Shown: positions 9,201 to 18,577 of the stretch, in pieces | How positions within the stretch are numbered: the first letter of the stretch is position 1 | Layout: every line of letters begins with the position of its first letter | Assembly (NCBI GenBank): GCA_003194525.1 | Contig: NBIV01000175.1 | Location: forward strand, 118,820 to 182,819 | DNA from: Gracilariopsis chorda | Lineage: Eukaryota > Rhodophyta > Florideophyceae > Gracilariales > Gracilariaceae | Reading direction: 5' to 3' | DNA: 64,000 nt | The notes under the pieces: generated by a model | The model's database searches: none | Told to the model about the DNA's origin: nothing | What the model saw: only the letters and a program-made list of their open reading frames with translations | Translations under genes and position numbers: made by a program

Positions 9201-9973
9201 AAAACATCGCATACAACCGCCGCAAAAGGTTGAACAGAAGGGCAGTTCAGTTTTTGGACAACCTGCCTAAGAGCAACCCTCATACTTGCTCGTTTCCATA
9301 CAGGTTCGGATATCTTTCTTCGCTTGGCGCTGCAAAGCAGGCTGGGAGTGGAAGAAACTTGTTCACTTATCGAAGATTGACGCGGAGGTGTGTGCTTATG
9401 TAGGAGATTGACTGAATCCCGCTTCTCTGGGACAGCAACTGTGTTCTGCGCGTACTCAAGATCGTCATCACTATGCTGGCTTTCTTCGTCATCTGAGACG
9501 TCCTCAGGCACTCTTTTGTCGTCCTCAAATGTTTCAGCTGCAAGCTTGTTCGAAAAGTTTTGGTGAGCGTCGGATTCACCAATGTATGGCACAAAGAAGT
9601 TGTCTTTCCCCTTGTCTGCAGCCCGCATGTTTGACCGAATTCGTATCCACGCCAGGCCGTTTGGGCATCGACTGACGTCGCGCAGCACTTTTTTGGAAGT
9701 TGGTCTGCTCGGAACAGCACGTACCGCGTTTACCGATTCTAAGGCGGCGTCCTCCGTCGTGCGGCCTTGGCCATTCGTCCCAACGCGATTCACAATTTGT
9801 TGATGATGTGCTTTGGTCTGGTCTTGAGCATGCTTTAGATTTCGAAGAATAGTGCGCTTCCTAGATAGGGCGAGTTTCTCCTTGGCTTCGGAAAAACACT
9901 TTTCGACGAGCGTTCGAAGTTCATCGGGAGGAAGTGGGAAACACTTGCCATTTTCGATGCGATCCTCCTCCAT
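6293..9973 (-). CDS. E(z)/EZH-type histone H3K27 methyltransferase (PRC2 catalytic subunit)
   Basis: A 1226-residue nuclear SET protein, expected to place methyl groups on histone H3 Lys27 within PRC2. An N-terminal Cys-rich element reads CRQCYTYNCFLHGN (about 324-337), the counterpart of the EZH zinc element. The pre-SET CXC domain, with over 15 cysteines, spans about 499-585. The SET domain (about 600-722) shows GWGAF, RFCNHAFDPNC and the terminal FFDYKY that supplies the catalytic Tyr. Canonical EZH has NHS where this has NHA. In animals and plants the protein ends soon after SET. Here about 500 low-complexity, Arg/Ser/Pro-rich residues follow, so the tail is unusual. It starts at an ATG in an ATTCGAATGG context and ends with TAA. 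There is no intron across 3.7 kb. Confidence 0.93.
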   Translation of the reverse strand: MEEDRIENGKCFPLPPDELRTLVEKCFSEAKEKLALSRKRTILRNLKHAQDQTKAHHQQIVNRVGTNGQGRTTEDAALESVNAVRAVPSRPTSKKVLRDVSRCPNGLAWIRIRSNMRAADKGKDNFFVPYIGESDAHQNFSNKLAAETFEDDKRVPEDVSDDEESQHSDDDLEYAQNTVAVPEKRDSVNLLHKHTPPRQSSISEQVSSTPSLLCSAKRRKISEPVWKRASMRVALRQVVQKLNCPSVQPFAAVVCDVFGLTSAEEVLRCFQNVQYREEKYEEADREKHIRTAYRSEMLRILDGSLKPTPTESLNGDSIPFFICRQCYTYNCFLHGNQTAKPSRPIPDKTRKDSATRQLSTNIERNCDDRAQGKCWHINQHVHECTSWWRFHAKNAKKAEDVRVVIQELCHIFGADPCRVSSACKTLLTPYYADLNVTCCRIGYLFEVFGGIRHAESGLKTRRRMRKSFSVDCSKSKRQKMRMEDESGLRGGLRKDFEPCQHFGPCSSKSCPCVQNGVNCEKYCACNHTRAHRDRADRRLNCVNAFKGCTCRSAVACVSNACVCYSWKRECDPDLCRACHECKGDRNVKSCRNVGLLLGKRKRIVVGHSDTHGWGAFASSSIAKNEVIGEYVGEIVDQEHADRRGQLYDEVQYSFLFNITDDFALDSTRIGNKLRFCNHAFDPNCEARLMRVAGDIRVGLYAKRDIGKHEELFFDYKYKSGPDWAVPAKNEKSSRRYNTKQRNAPTAMKTASTNGVDKLSSSVALVNERQQSNDLPCEIKMEPKGKIKVSTRSQPREESPPVKLQRLQAGNTIHRTSNRKTDDGQAVLRSKPEHVVSKAEQAPRQRLSIWRGVLKRVAPRAADAISLDDLPRRRTQVGYIRGGVAEEVQARRGVTEKAGDIRDAATQEIQGRRDRGTLEKAQFANSSNDVKHDIRSSEGARVGNTMKSRELSRSIEPSRPDRISPGNLTPDKPNDWNKRLKEVFGSDNETDHEEHIEGPSAEPGSEAPCKDEPPIATNFRSKNPRLDSDERDESVSLPAKRRRPRIYSADAPQLETPLHKKKEKGSAIRNGAKKGTNPMTFTRDNPNGIRSRFVSHRNAREYETADGNGAPRRPKGSLSPLRTPRDRTGGVVSHLNRQPKGNMPASARSRSRPSTPRLTITKDRENVTRERPNRSSQRSADNRRRSYSEHTHGDPGQDEIPMVNLISDDGSQASSGSFNPGLFKWLR

Positions 9974-12188
9974 TCGAAGCCGATAGAGGAAGTAGAATTG
10001 TTAGAAGTTGGAGGTAGTAGTCGTAGTTAAGTGATCATGCGTGAGTTGGTTCAGACGAAATGATAAGTGAGCAGCGACGACCAGTGACGGAAGGAGTTGT
10101 GCCGCTCGTAACGTCCCAAAACGTGCTCGAACCGGTGCTGAAAACGCGAAATGCCGGCGGAATGAGGTAGAAGGCACCTCGCCGAACATCGACACCTAAT
10201 AAAAATGTGAGTGCGACAAAACCAGGTCCAGGGTTCGACGAGAGGCGCCCAACCGACACTCGTATCGTCCTGGGTTCCAAGGTCAGTGAGCCGCAAACAA
10301 AAAAAAACAGCAGTGTGATGATCTTAGGGACGGACTGCTATTTTGAGTTTTTAGCCCTTTTATCTAAATCTACAATGCGTGGACGAGTGTTTCGTGGCCT
10401 TCATGATCTGCCCGATCTTCGAGTGGGTTGAGATGAAATGTCATTTTACGGAATTTAATTGAAGAAGAAATCGGTAGATACCCTTGCGCAAGGTCTCACC
10501 CATCTACTACACGGATAGATAAGCTAGCCTCGTAGAGAGCATGTCCAGCACAAGCTAGCTACCGCTAACCCCTTATCATCTCCAACGACGCCTGGAGTCG
10601 TGTATCCTCTTGAGCAAGTGTGATACCCTTCGGTAAATCGCTTCAACCCTGTTCCCGATTTGCATCCCCTCATTTCTGAAATATTCATTTCCAGCAGAAC
10701 CATTTTCGTTTCCTCATATAACCAGGACGATGATACATACTTTAGTGAGTGAATCAGCACCTGACAGATACTTTGGATGAAACGAACAGACAATGTATTC
10801 CTTCTTCTCCGTCAAGAGCAAAGAGTCACTTATAAAGGTGAAAAATGGATGCAAACGATGCAACCGACCTGTCGCATACGAAAAGGAATTTCGATTGTCA
10901 GTTATTGTTTGGTTGACAGTGTTGCTGCATAGATGGGGCATCACGCTCTTGTCGCATTGGTAGGACCTGCTCTTGGTCGTTCTTAACGATTGGTTCCCCC
11001 GCTTGCCACAGCTATCGTATGCAATGGAATAAGCGGTAGAAGGCTACCTCTTTTTCTCTCTTGAGGCACGTATTTGTGTGTGTCTATATGAGCTCGCGTC
11101 TCTAATTCCAAGACTACGGTAGGGGTTACATTGAGAAGAACCCCTCTCTCTCTAAATAAACCAACAGCTGCACGTATTTGTTCAGCTTCGGCCGTGATGC
11201 TTGGTGGTACGCGACGATTCTTTCTCTCGCTAGAGGTGCCTAGTGTCTATCCGCCCGGATGAAATGTTGCCAAATGATTATTTTTTGAAGGTTTCGAACC
11301 TTTCATAAACGCGTCAAAAACGGTGTTTTTGAATCAAAAGTACGTTTTTGATATCAAAAAAGCCGGTTTTCTAAAGCTTTGTAGTAAATTAGACACATTT
11401 TACGAGCACATCTCTATTAAACCATCTGCTTGTCTTATGTTTCGGCTTCTCACCTAGCATAAACAACAGAAGCTCAGAATTTTTGCAATACAAAAACAAG
11501 TTGCATAACTTATACAGACTACAAACGGCGAAAAAAATCCGATCAAAATAGCTAAAATTAAAGGTTAAGTTGATTGTTTTTACCTCATATGAGGTCAGCG
11601 GTCGGATAGACACTACTAGCAATTGCAATTGCCGTTGCCGAACGGCTCCATTTTTTTAGAAAGGAGGAAACCTAACTGCGAAGTGGAGTGGCAGAATTTC
11701 TACATTAAAGGGGAATTTGTCAGTGCTCCACACGGGCTCATTCGCTCTTTGTTTAGATCATTTCAGCACAAGGCGGGCACGTATCCGAATACTCCCAAGT
11801 CTGTAGGCACATGCCCACTGGACGGGAGCAATGTTGTCGCGTTCTGTGGCAGCGTGCCAGGGCAGAATCTTCTAAAGACTACGTGCGGGAAGAGGATCTC
11901 GTTAATACTATCTCTAACATCGCTGCTGTTCACCCCGAGCAGACATCTTTGGAACCCACTTTGCTACAAGGGCGAGGCCTATTAGTGCAATGATGCGTTC
12001 AAGGACATAATTTAAGCTCAGCAACATACGAGCGTAGTATTCAATTGCTCAACAGCTTCATACAAGCTTTCCGGATAGCTTATCAACATACCTGCACGCC
12101 AGAAAACTCCAAGCTATGCTTATATCGTCAGAAAGGATGCGAATAATGTTCGGGTCTCTTTGGTTGTCAGTCGTAACAGCTCACATGC
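9974..12188. other. intergenic, no recognised gene
   Basis: About 2.2 kb without a supportable gene. 9974-10300 is the likely 5' region of the EZH gene. 11290-11365 is AT-rich, with several short inverted runs of the type caaaaac/gtttttg. The open frames (for example 11623-11985) have no recognisable domain and probably do not code. Confidence 0.55.
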
Positions 12189-13487
12189 CTATGCAGCATT
12201 GTCTTCCTTCAGTCTCATTCTAGCTAATATGTCCTCCGGTCGCGTTCTCTTTCTACGGAATATGCTTTTTGGTGCGTCCTGCTCCACTTCAGACACTTTT
12301 CTGGACATGATGGGTTCCGCGTCCGCGACTTGCTCGTCAGCGACCCAGGGATGCTTTAACGCTTCATCGACTGTAAGTCGCTTGCTCGGATCCTTCTCAA
12401 GCAGCTTGCTAATGAAGTCCTTAACAGCTTCGTCAAACAGTCCCCACTCCGTTTCTGGAAACACCAGATCTTTGGTTTCTGTATTGTCGTTATACTCGAG
12501 AATGTCATCGCCCTCAAAGGGGTACATTCCACTGAGTGCTGAATATACAAGAATCCCACACGTCCACATGTCGACCGGTTTCCCGTAGTCTCTCTTTTGT
12601 ATGATCTCCGGAGCGAGATAGTAACGGCTGCCAACCAATTCATATGGGCATGAACCATTCGCCGATATTCTCTTGCTTAAGCCAAAATCAGCAAGTTTCA
12701 CACGAATGGGCAATTGAACATCTTCATCCACGCATAAAATGTTCTCAGCTTTGATATCCCCATGCACGATTCCTCTCTCATGCAGGTACTTCACAGCCGA
12801 CAAAACGTTGCGTATCATTCGAATACCATCAGCTTCTTTGATTAAAGTTCCTGTGTCATTTGCAATTCTTTCAAACAACTCCCCCCCAGCGACGTACTCC
12901 ATAACAATATATATTTTCTTCTCATTCTTCGATCGGAAAACATCGTAGGTCTTCACCAAGTGTGGGTGATCAAGCGACTTGATGATATCTATTTCATATT
13001 CAGCATGTTCATCGTCTTTTTCTTCCATATCGCCGTCATATGGTATAGACTTAATCGCAACTTCTTCATTGGTTGCTCTATCCCAACCTTTCAAAACGTT
13101 TCCATTCACTCCAATCCCAATAACTTCGCCCATTTTGTAGAAGTTGTCAATGCTAAAGTTTGAAGCAGCAGCTCTCTTTAAAGCAATTATCCATCTTTCA
13201 AAATCATCTGCAGTCTCTGCAAAGAAGGACATCTTTCTATTAGGAAAATGAACCAAAAGCTCGTTTGTTCTCGGACCGGGCCCCACCCCCGAATCTAGAA
13301 CTGATATAGTCCAGGTGGGAGGTTCAGATGGGCTCCTGTGATTGCTTAGTTGTGAGCCTTGTAACCTGAGGTACCTCGGTATAGGTTGGCGAAGTTTTCG
13401 ACCTTCTTTTACTAACCATCCTTCAACTTTGGCGCTCGCAGTAACCTCCTCGGTGTACCGGTAATATGCTTCAAAGTTCCCTACCAT
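12189..13487 (-). CDS. PH-domain serine/threonine protein kinase, CAMK-like, non-RD
   Basis: A protein of about 432 residues. An N-terminal pleckstrin-homology domain (about 20-107; VEGWLVKEG at its start, DDFERWIIALKRA as its last helix) would bind phosphoinositides or proteins. A protein kinase domain (about 118-389) follows, with glycine loop GIGVNGNV, VAIK lysine (about 146), catalytic loop HGDIKAENIL (about 242-251), LADFGLSKR (about 265-273) and LAPEII. The Arg of the usual HRD is Gly, making this a non-RD kinase that should not depend on activation-loop phosphorylation in the usual way. The C-terminal tail is basic. The first ATG of the frame is at 13487. The frame extends four codons upstream without another ATG, and an upstream exon cannot be excluded. 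It stops with TAG. Confidence 0.88.
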   Translation of the reverse strand: MVGNFEAYYRYTEEVTASAKVEGWLVKEGRKLRQPIPRYLRLQGSQLSNHRSPSEPPTWTISVLDSGVGPGPRTNELLVHFPNRKMSFFAETADDFERWIIALKRAAASNFSIDNFYKMGEVIGIGVNGNVLKGWDRATNEEVAIKSIPYDGDMEEKDDEHAEYEIDIIKSLDHPHLVKTYDVFRSKNEKKIYIVMEYVAGGELFERIANDTGTLIKEADGIRMIRNVLSAVKYLHERGIVHGDIKAENILCVDEDVQLPIRVKLADFGLSKRISANGSCPYELVGSRYYLAPEIIQKRDYGKPVDMWTCGILVYSALSGMYPFEGDDILEYNDNTETKDLVFPETEWGLFDEAVKDFISKLLEKDPSKRLTVDEALKHPWVADEQVADAEPIMSRKVSEVEQDAPKSIFRRKRTRPEDILARMRLKEDNAA

Positions 13488-14558
13488 GAAAGATGACAAG
13501 TGAGAAGACAGAGAAACGGATTAGAGAACAGATGAGAAACTAACAATGATGCCAAAGGGTTAAACCGCCCCTCCTGTACGCGAGGAGGGCTTTTCAAATT
13601 GCGGTTGGAATGTTGCTCGTGAATGCGAGCAGAACTTACAGCTATTACTTGTTCTAACAAAGGACAACTGAAACTAAAGCGTCGTGAGCATTTACGTGAT
13701 AATAAATTTCTATGATGCAGTAAGAAAAGTGCGCGGCAATGAACGAGAGCACGAGAACTACAATCCAAACGAAGAGCGCAAGTATAAGAAGTACGACAAG
13801 GAGCGTATTCTACTGCATCCCGTCGTTGCTTTCTCTTGTTTGGAGACCAGTAGGGGTGTAGGATGGGTCTTAAGTTGAGAAATATTTCGCTTAGCTATGG
13901 AACAAAGTATGATCCTCCGGTCGTGCGCAGCCTTTCCACTGAAAGCTTCCAGTGGGGTATACCTTGGTATCAAAGGTACCAATGCCAATCGAAGGATAGC
14001 ATCCGTTTCAACGGACAAGCATCCGCTTCTGCCATCAAAAACACACTTCGAGGTAGAGATTTCAACTCGTGACTATTGTAAGTCGAAGTGCGAGTGCTCG
14101 CCTGCAGAGATGAACCAGAAATGAAGAAGTGGAATAGACGTGCCGACCGGCCTGCATGTTGAACACACGACATACCAAGAAGACCACGTGTACGAACTTG
14201 GTTGGAGGAAGAAGAGTACAACCCCATTGAGCTTATACCACAAGAGCATCAAAATGGTCTTCAAAAAGCGCCCCACGTTTGTATCTCTGTGTCCACACTT
14301 TTTGGCGCCAACTGCACGTTTCGCGCGAATAAAGAGTCCCAGTTGGCCCCTTTTCCCGCGATTCTGCAGAGCGATCCCATACTGCTGAGTGCCTGAGGTC
14401 GCGCCCTATCTACACACGCGCTTACCCGAACGTATGTTTCGGAGCCGTTTTCGGGCACTGCCTCCGTGCCCTTAAATGGCCGCCCTCTTGCCCCCGGCGC
14501 CACAACCAGCCCTTCTGCTTGAGAAGCAACCAGTCTTCTCTCCTTCCTCATCGCACTT
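13488..14558. other. divergent intergenic region
   Basis: About 1.07 kb between the head-to-head kinase gene (-) and helical-repeat gene (+), so it should hold both promoters. I see no gene, repeat or recognised motif in it. Confidence 0.5.
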
Positions 14559-16445
14559 ATGACGTCCACGCCGCAACAAACGGCCATTGCATTGCGAAGA
14601 GCGCTTCAAAATTGCGACTCGCGTGGTCTTAAGAGCATCATCTCCAACCTTCCTTCCGCTCTTCTCCTCTCCGATGACCCTGGACAGATAGCACAATGTC
14701 TTGAACACGTCCGCGTTGTGGCGGATGTTCTTGCCGATGCATGTGATTTCAATACCGCTTTCGAGGCAGCCATTTACGCCCGTTCATTGCTTATCCAAGC
14801 CAAGATGCTACCGTGGGCTGTTTCTGTTTTAGAGTCTTTTGCATTTGATGAAAGAATTGCCAGTCGGGTCGCTCTGGCGCTAGCCCATGTAGGCATTGGG
14901 GCTGAAGCGCGCGGTGAAATCGGCAAAGCTGGTGCTGTAGACCAAATCGCTATCGTTTGGAAAGCTCATCCAACAAGCATTCCTATCGTCCAGGCTCTCA
15001 TATCGCTTTGTACCGGCCATATTGATAATATATCTCGCCTCATGAGACGTCGCGGTATTTCAACAGCTATCAAAGTCCTCCGCAGTTCACAGAGTGCAAC
15101 AAATGTGCAGCTTGCAGAGCAAGTTATGATTCTGGTTGGCCTTTGCACTATATGCATTCCTGATAATGTCAAGGAGGGATCTTCGCTCGTTCCGGCTATT
15201 CTGCATGCCTTGAACTCTAGTGGAAAACGAAAACCAGTAGCTGTTGCGAGGCACGCCTTAATTGCAATTGCAAACATGGCTGATTGTTGGGTCAAAGAAC
15301 GCGCTGGATATGAGCTTGGCGACATTGAGAGGCTGGTACAACTCGTGATCACGTCTTGGAAATCGGCCCGAACTTGTAAGGATATGGCCCTGGCCGCTAC
15401 GTGGGCTCTATCCGCTCTCTACAGCCATGACACCGATGTTCAGATACACGTTAAGCGTAGAGGACAAGAGTTCTCTGATGTTGTCAGCGGATGGAAGACG
15501 CATTCCAGGACAGCGGCTCTATTGACCATAATCTTTGATGCAACAAAGGGACTTGGTAAGCAAAGCGACCAGTTCAATTCAGAAGACGAAAAGATGATTA
15601 TTACGCGCCCTCAGCGGTTGAACAGAACAAGGCGGCGCCGTTCTTCTGTAGGCTATGATGCAGATGGTAGCTGTGGAGATCAAGATGCTCCGGAACGGAG
15701 CCTTAGCCGTAGCACCAAGCCGAGAAAGCTTACCGTCAGACCGAATGTCATCGCTGATAAAACGCCTATCCGCTTTGCTACTCGGGAAGAACGGAATGAA
15801 GAGAGAGAAATTTTGAATAAGAGTCCTGGCCGTCGCACTGGAGCAAGAAGGCTTGCTGTCAGAAAGCATGCCATCAACAGAAAATTGCCTGGCCGCCACG
15901 CAGCCCGGATAGAGCAGACTCCAGAGATTTACGATTCTGATTCAGACTTGGATAGCTTGCATAATCAGGCAGAGCCTCACCAGGTCATGGAAGAAACATC
16001 AAGTGAAGTCCAAACCATCGTTGTGGACTCGGATTCGGATACTGTACCCAGTTGTCCGCCCAGATCGCCTGAATGTTCCGTTCCTTTGAATGATATGGAG
16101 GCCGTAGGTCAAAAACCACGGCGAAAGAGAAGAAGAATCACTTCAAACGGTGACGAGAGCGCTGCCTCACCCCAACCGAGTGAGGAAGTCGTTTTTGTGA
16201 AATCAGCCACAAACGACCACCTTGTGTACGGAGGTACGGACGTAAGAAGATCAACTCGAATGAAGAAGCCGAACTCCAAGTACATCCGGAGCCCCAAACG
16301 AGAAGGAACCCGTCGATTACGCGGGAGAAGGCCACCAACTACTCGTTCATCAAACCCTCCCTCAATTCTTCCACCGCTAGTGTCATTACCATCTGTGGTT
16401 CCACAGCACCAATTATTCGAGATGATAGATGTAAAGCTTAAGTAG
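14559..16445 (+). CDS. hypothetical protein with ARM-like N-terminus and basic disordered C-terminus
   Basis: A 628-residue intronless frame that I do not recognise as a named family. Residues about 1-330 are Ala/Leu-rich amphipathic helices of the armadillo/HEAT type (for example AIANMADCWVKERAGYELG, then TWALSALYSH), suggesting a helical-repeat scaffold. Residues about 340-628 are hydrophilic, rich in Arg, Ser, Pro and acidic runs. Patches such as KPRRKRRRI look like nuclear localisation signals, and two related Arg-rich segments occur around 385-450 (KLTVRPNVIADK and RLAVRKHAINRK), suggesting an internal duplication. It may be a nuclear scaffold or chromatin-associated protein, which is an inference from composition only. 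ATG at 14559, stop TAG. It converges on the kelch-BTB gene about 200 bp away. Confidence 0.75.
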   Translation: MTSTPQQTAIALRRALQNCDSRGLKSIISNLPSALLLSDDPGQIAQCLEHVRVVADVLADACDFNTAFEAAIYARSLLIQAKMLPWAVSVLESFAFDERIASRVALALAHVGIGAEARGEIGKAGAVDQIAIVWKAHPTSIPIVQALISLCTGHIDNISRLMRRRGISTAIKVLRSSQSATNVQLAEQVMILVGLCTICIPDNVKEGSSLVPAILHALNSSGKRKPVAVARHALIAIANMADCWVKERAGYELGDIERLVQLVITSWKSARTCKDMALAATWALSALYSHDTDVQIHVKRRGQEFSDVVSGWKTHSRTAALLTIIFDATKGLGKQSDQFNSEDEKMIITRPQRLNRTRRRRSSVGYDADGSCGDQDAPERSLSRSTKPRKLTVRPNVIADKTPIRFATREERNEEREILNKSPGRRTGARRLAVRKHAINRKLPGRHAARIEQTPEIYDSDSDLDSLHNQAEPHQVMEETSSEVQTIVVDSDSDTVPSCPPRSPECSVPLNDMEAVGQKPRRKRRRITSNGDESAASPQPSEEVVFVKSATNDHLVYGGTDVRRSTRMKKPNSKYIRSPKREGTRRLRGRRPPTTRSSNPPSILPPLVSLPSVVPQHQLFEMIDVKLK

Positions 16446-16642
16446 ATTTAATGATATAGATCACAGAGAGAATAAAATGGCTCGTGTAACACTTGATCCT
16501 CAACGTCACTGAAACCAATGAGATTTGTTAATGGAATTAAGGAAAACCTATTCGCACGCATCACAAGTCGAAGTTCCGTCAAAGCATGGCTTCACTTCGA
16601 TTGTCTTGAGAACTTCGCTACAAGTTCTTCGCGTCGGATGGT

Positions 16643-18577
16643 TTATGTTCGAGCACGCTTAATGCCAACGTAAGGTGTACTATCTGAAAAGGCTTCCAGT
16701 ATTTCTCGACCCAGACCACCAGGATCCTGTCTCATAAGGTTCTGGAAAGACTCCGATTTGATTACTTCTTTGAAACTTTGCACTATGTAGGTTATACAGA
16801 AGTTCTTCAAGTTAGAAGTGTTGTGCGTGTCAGCCACCTGGCAAATGAATGCGGCGTTCTGCGCAGTAACCCCTTGCTCAACCTTCTCAGCACATTTGCT
16901 CTTCAGACCCTCCATTCGGAACATATCTGCGGCTTTCAAAAGCTCAAGAGCCATTTGTCCATTGGTAATCCGAACATCGCCAGAATACAAGTATTCCATG
17001 ACGCCGAGAAATACATCGTAGGATACATCAGGTATTGGAATATCTGTAGCAGAAGTTTCTCGCATGCTGGATTCAAACATACTTCTGAAATACTCGGAAC
17101 GGGCATACAAAATGCACCGGTGTGCATGTATCGTTTTGCCTTCAACAACGAACTTGACATCGGAGAACATCTCGTTGTCTAGCAGGGTCTTGGTTGAGCA
17201 GCATGTTTGGCATGACTGCATTGAGTACCCCGTGGGCGAAGAAACACCACGAAGCTCGACGAGATCATTGTAGAAGCGCTGCTTTGATCTGTCCGTGCCT
17301 CCAAATACAAATACAGAGCACTTTGAATCGCTTGTCTGCACTGCAACAGCTGCATGCAGTTGTCTCGGTTTTGGAGGAATCCCAGAGGTTCGCAGCAAGA
17401 ACCAACGATTGGATTCAAACGCGTATCTGAAAACAACATAGTTCAGTCCAGAGCTGCGCGTATCGACAGGTGAACAATCAAGCGGGGCTTGCGAAGTGTT
17501 GTTCTGTGTCAAGAACGGGGCAATGGTCACAATGTGAGGTGTGCTGGCATGCGTATTCGAAGGAATTATACCCACTGGCGAGGAGTGGTTCGATGTACTT
17601 GTAGGCATACTATGCCTTGCATTGCGAGGTCGCACTTTTCCTCCCAAGATGTACATACTATTACCACAAACAACGGCTTTATGTCCCTGTAGTGCTTGCG
17701 GAGCTGACTCGTCAATCTTGAAATTACTCCATGTAAAGGAAGTTAGATCAAGCGCATGAATGTCGGTGAGGGCATAGTTGTCACCGTCCTTGTACTGGAA
17801 ACCTCCGACAACAAACATTTTATCCTTGTAAAGAACTGCTGAGTGTTTGCAGCGACGATTTGGTGCGCCTTGCCGCGAAGAAAACGGACAGGACCACTTG
17901 CGCGTGGTGAAGTCATATACGAATGTATCATTAAGTTTCTTCTTGCCGTCGTACCCGCCAAAGACAATCATACGGTGGCGGTGGACAACAGCAGTATGCT
18001 CGGCTCGCGCAACTGGAACTTGCATTCGTACAGTGGACGGAACGGGCTCGTAAACGGCGTATGGACAGCGGTCTGGATTTCCTGACACAAAGATCCACTT
18101 CTTTTCGCTGATAGAGAACTCCCAGAGATCGGACAGGACATGATCATCGCGATCAAACCCGCCGTACAGGAAGAGAGAGCGACTGTAGACAACAAGGGAA
18201 GCATGACGACGTTCTCGTGGAACGACTCTTGCGTGTATGCGGGGGTCGCCACCCGGGTGAAGACAGCGCCACTTTTTGGTTTGTGTGGAGTATTCGTGCA
18301 GTGAATTAAAATGATGAGCGTCTCCAATGAGAACTTCTTGAATTTCGTTGGACTCGTGCAGTTCTTCTACGGCTCCATACTCGCAGTAGCCTCCGAAGAG
18401 ATAAATCTTGTCATCCAACGTTGCGAGAGAATGTCCTGCCCTTGCACATGGGATAGGATCATCGATAGACTCCTTTACGACCCACTCTGGCCTTGCGTCA
18501 GTTGGAGGGGGTGGGTTTCGATTAGAGCAGTCAGCGTCGTTGCCATTCCGAAGCGTCGGCTCGCTGTGGCGTTGCAT
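16643..18577 (-). CDS. kelch-repeat BTB/POZ protein
   Basis: A 644-residue protein. At least six kelch blades occupy residues about 40-450, each with the hydrophobic strand then Gly-Gly pattern (KIYLFGGY, SLFLYGGF, RMIVFGGYDG, KMFVVGGF, SMYILGGK, SVFVFGGTD). They are followed by a BTB/POZ domain (about 465-570; FSDVKFVVEGKTIHAHRCIL) and the start of a BACK-like helical region. The order kelch then BTB is that of LZTR1-like proteins, the reverse of the common KLHL order. Such proteins usually bind a substrate through the propeller and CUL3 through BTB, so a ubiquitin-ligase adaptor role is likely but inferred. There is a low-complexity insert between blades five and six. The ATG at 18577 begins the frame and no intron is seen. 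Confidence 0.9.
   Translation of the reverse strand: MQRHSEPTLRNGNDADCSNRNPPPPTDARPEWVVKESIDDPIPCARAGHSLATLDDKIYLFGGYCEYGAVEELHESNEIQEVLIGDAHHFNSLHEYSTQTKKWRCLHPGGDPRIHARVVPRERRHASLVVYSRSLFLYGGFDRDDHVLSDLWEFSISEKKWIFVSGNPDRCPYAVYEPVPSTVRMQVPVARAEHTAVVHRHRMIVFGGYDGKKKLNDTFVYDFTTRKWSCPFSSRQGAPNRRCKHSAVLYKDKMFVVGGFQYKDGDNYALTDIHALDLTSFTWSNFKIDESAPQALQGHKAVVCGNSMYILGGKVRPRNARHSMPTSTSNHSSPVGIIPSNTHASTPHIVTIAPFLTQNNTSQAPLDCSPVDTRSSGLNYVVFRYAFESNRWFLLRTSGIPPKPRQLHAAVAVQTSDSKCSVFVFGGTDRSKQRFYNDLVELRGVSSPTGYSMQSCQTCCSTKTLLDNEMFSDVKFVVEGKTIHAHRCILYARSEYFRSMFESSMRETSATDIPIPDVSYDVFLGVMEYLYSGDVRITNGQMALELLKAADMFRMEGLKSKCAEKVEQGVTAQNAAFICQVADTHNTSNLKNFCITYIVQSFKEVIKSESFQNLMRQDPGGLGREILEAFSDSTPYVGIKRART

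Noticed and set aside
11623-11985. 120-codon plus-strand frame
   Set aside because: No domain and overlapped by another equally weak frame.
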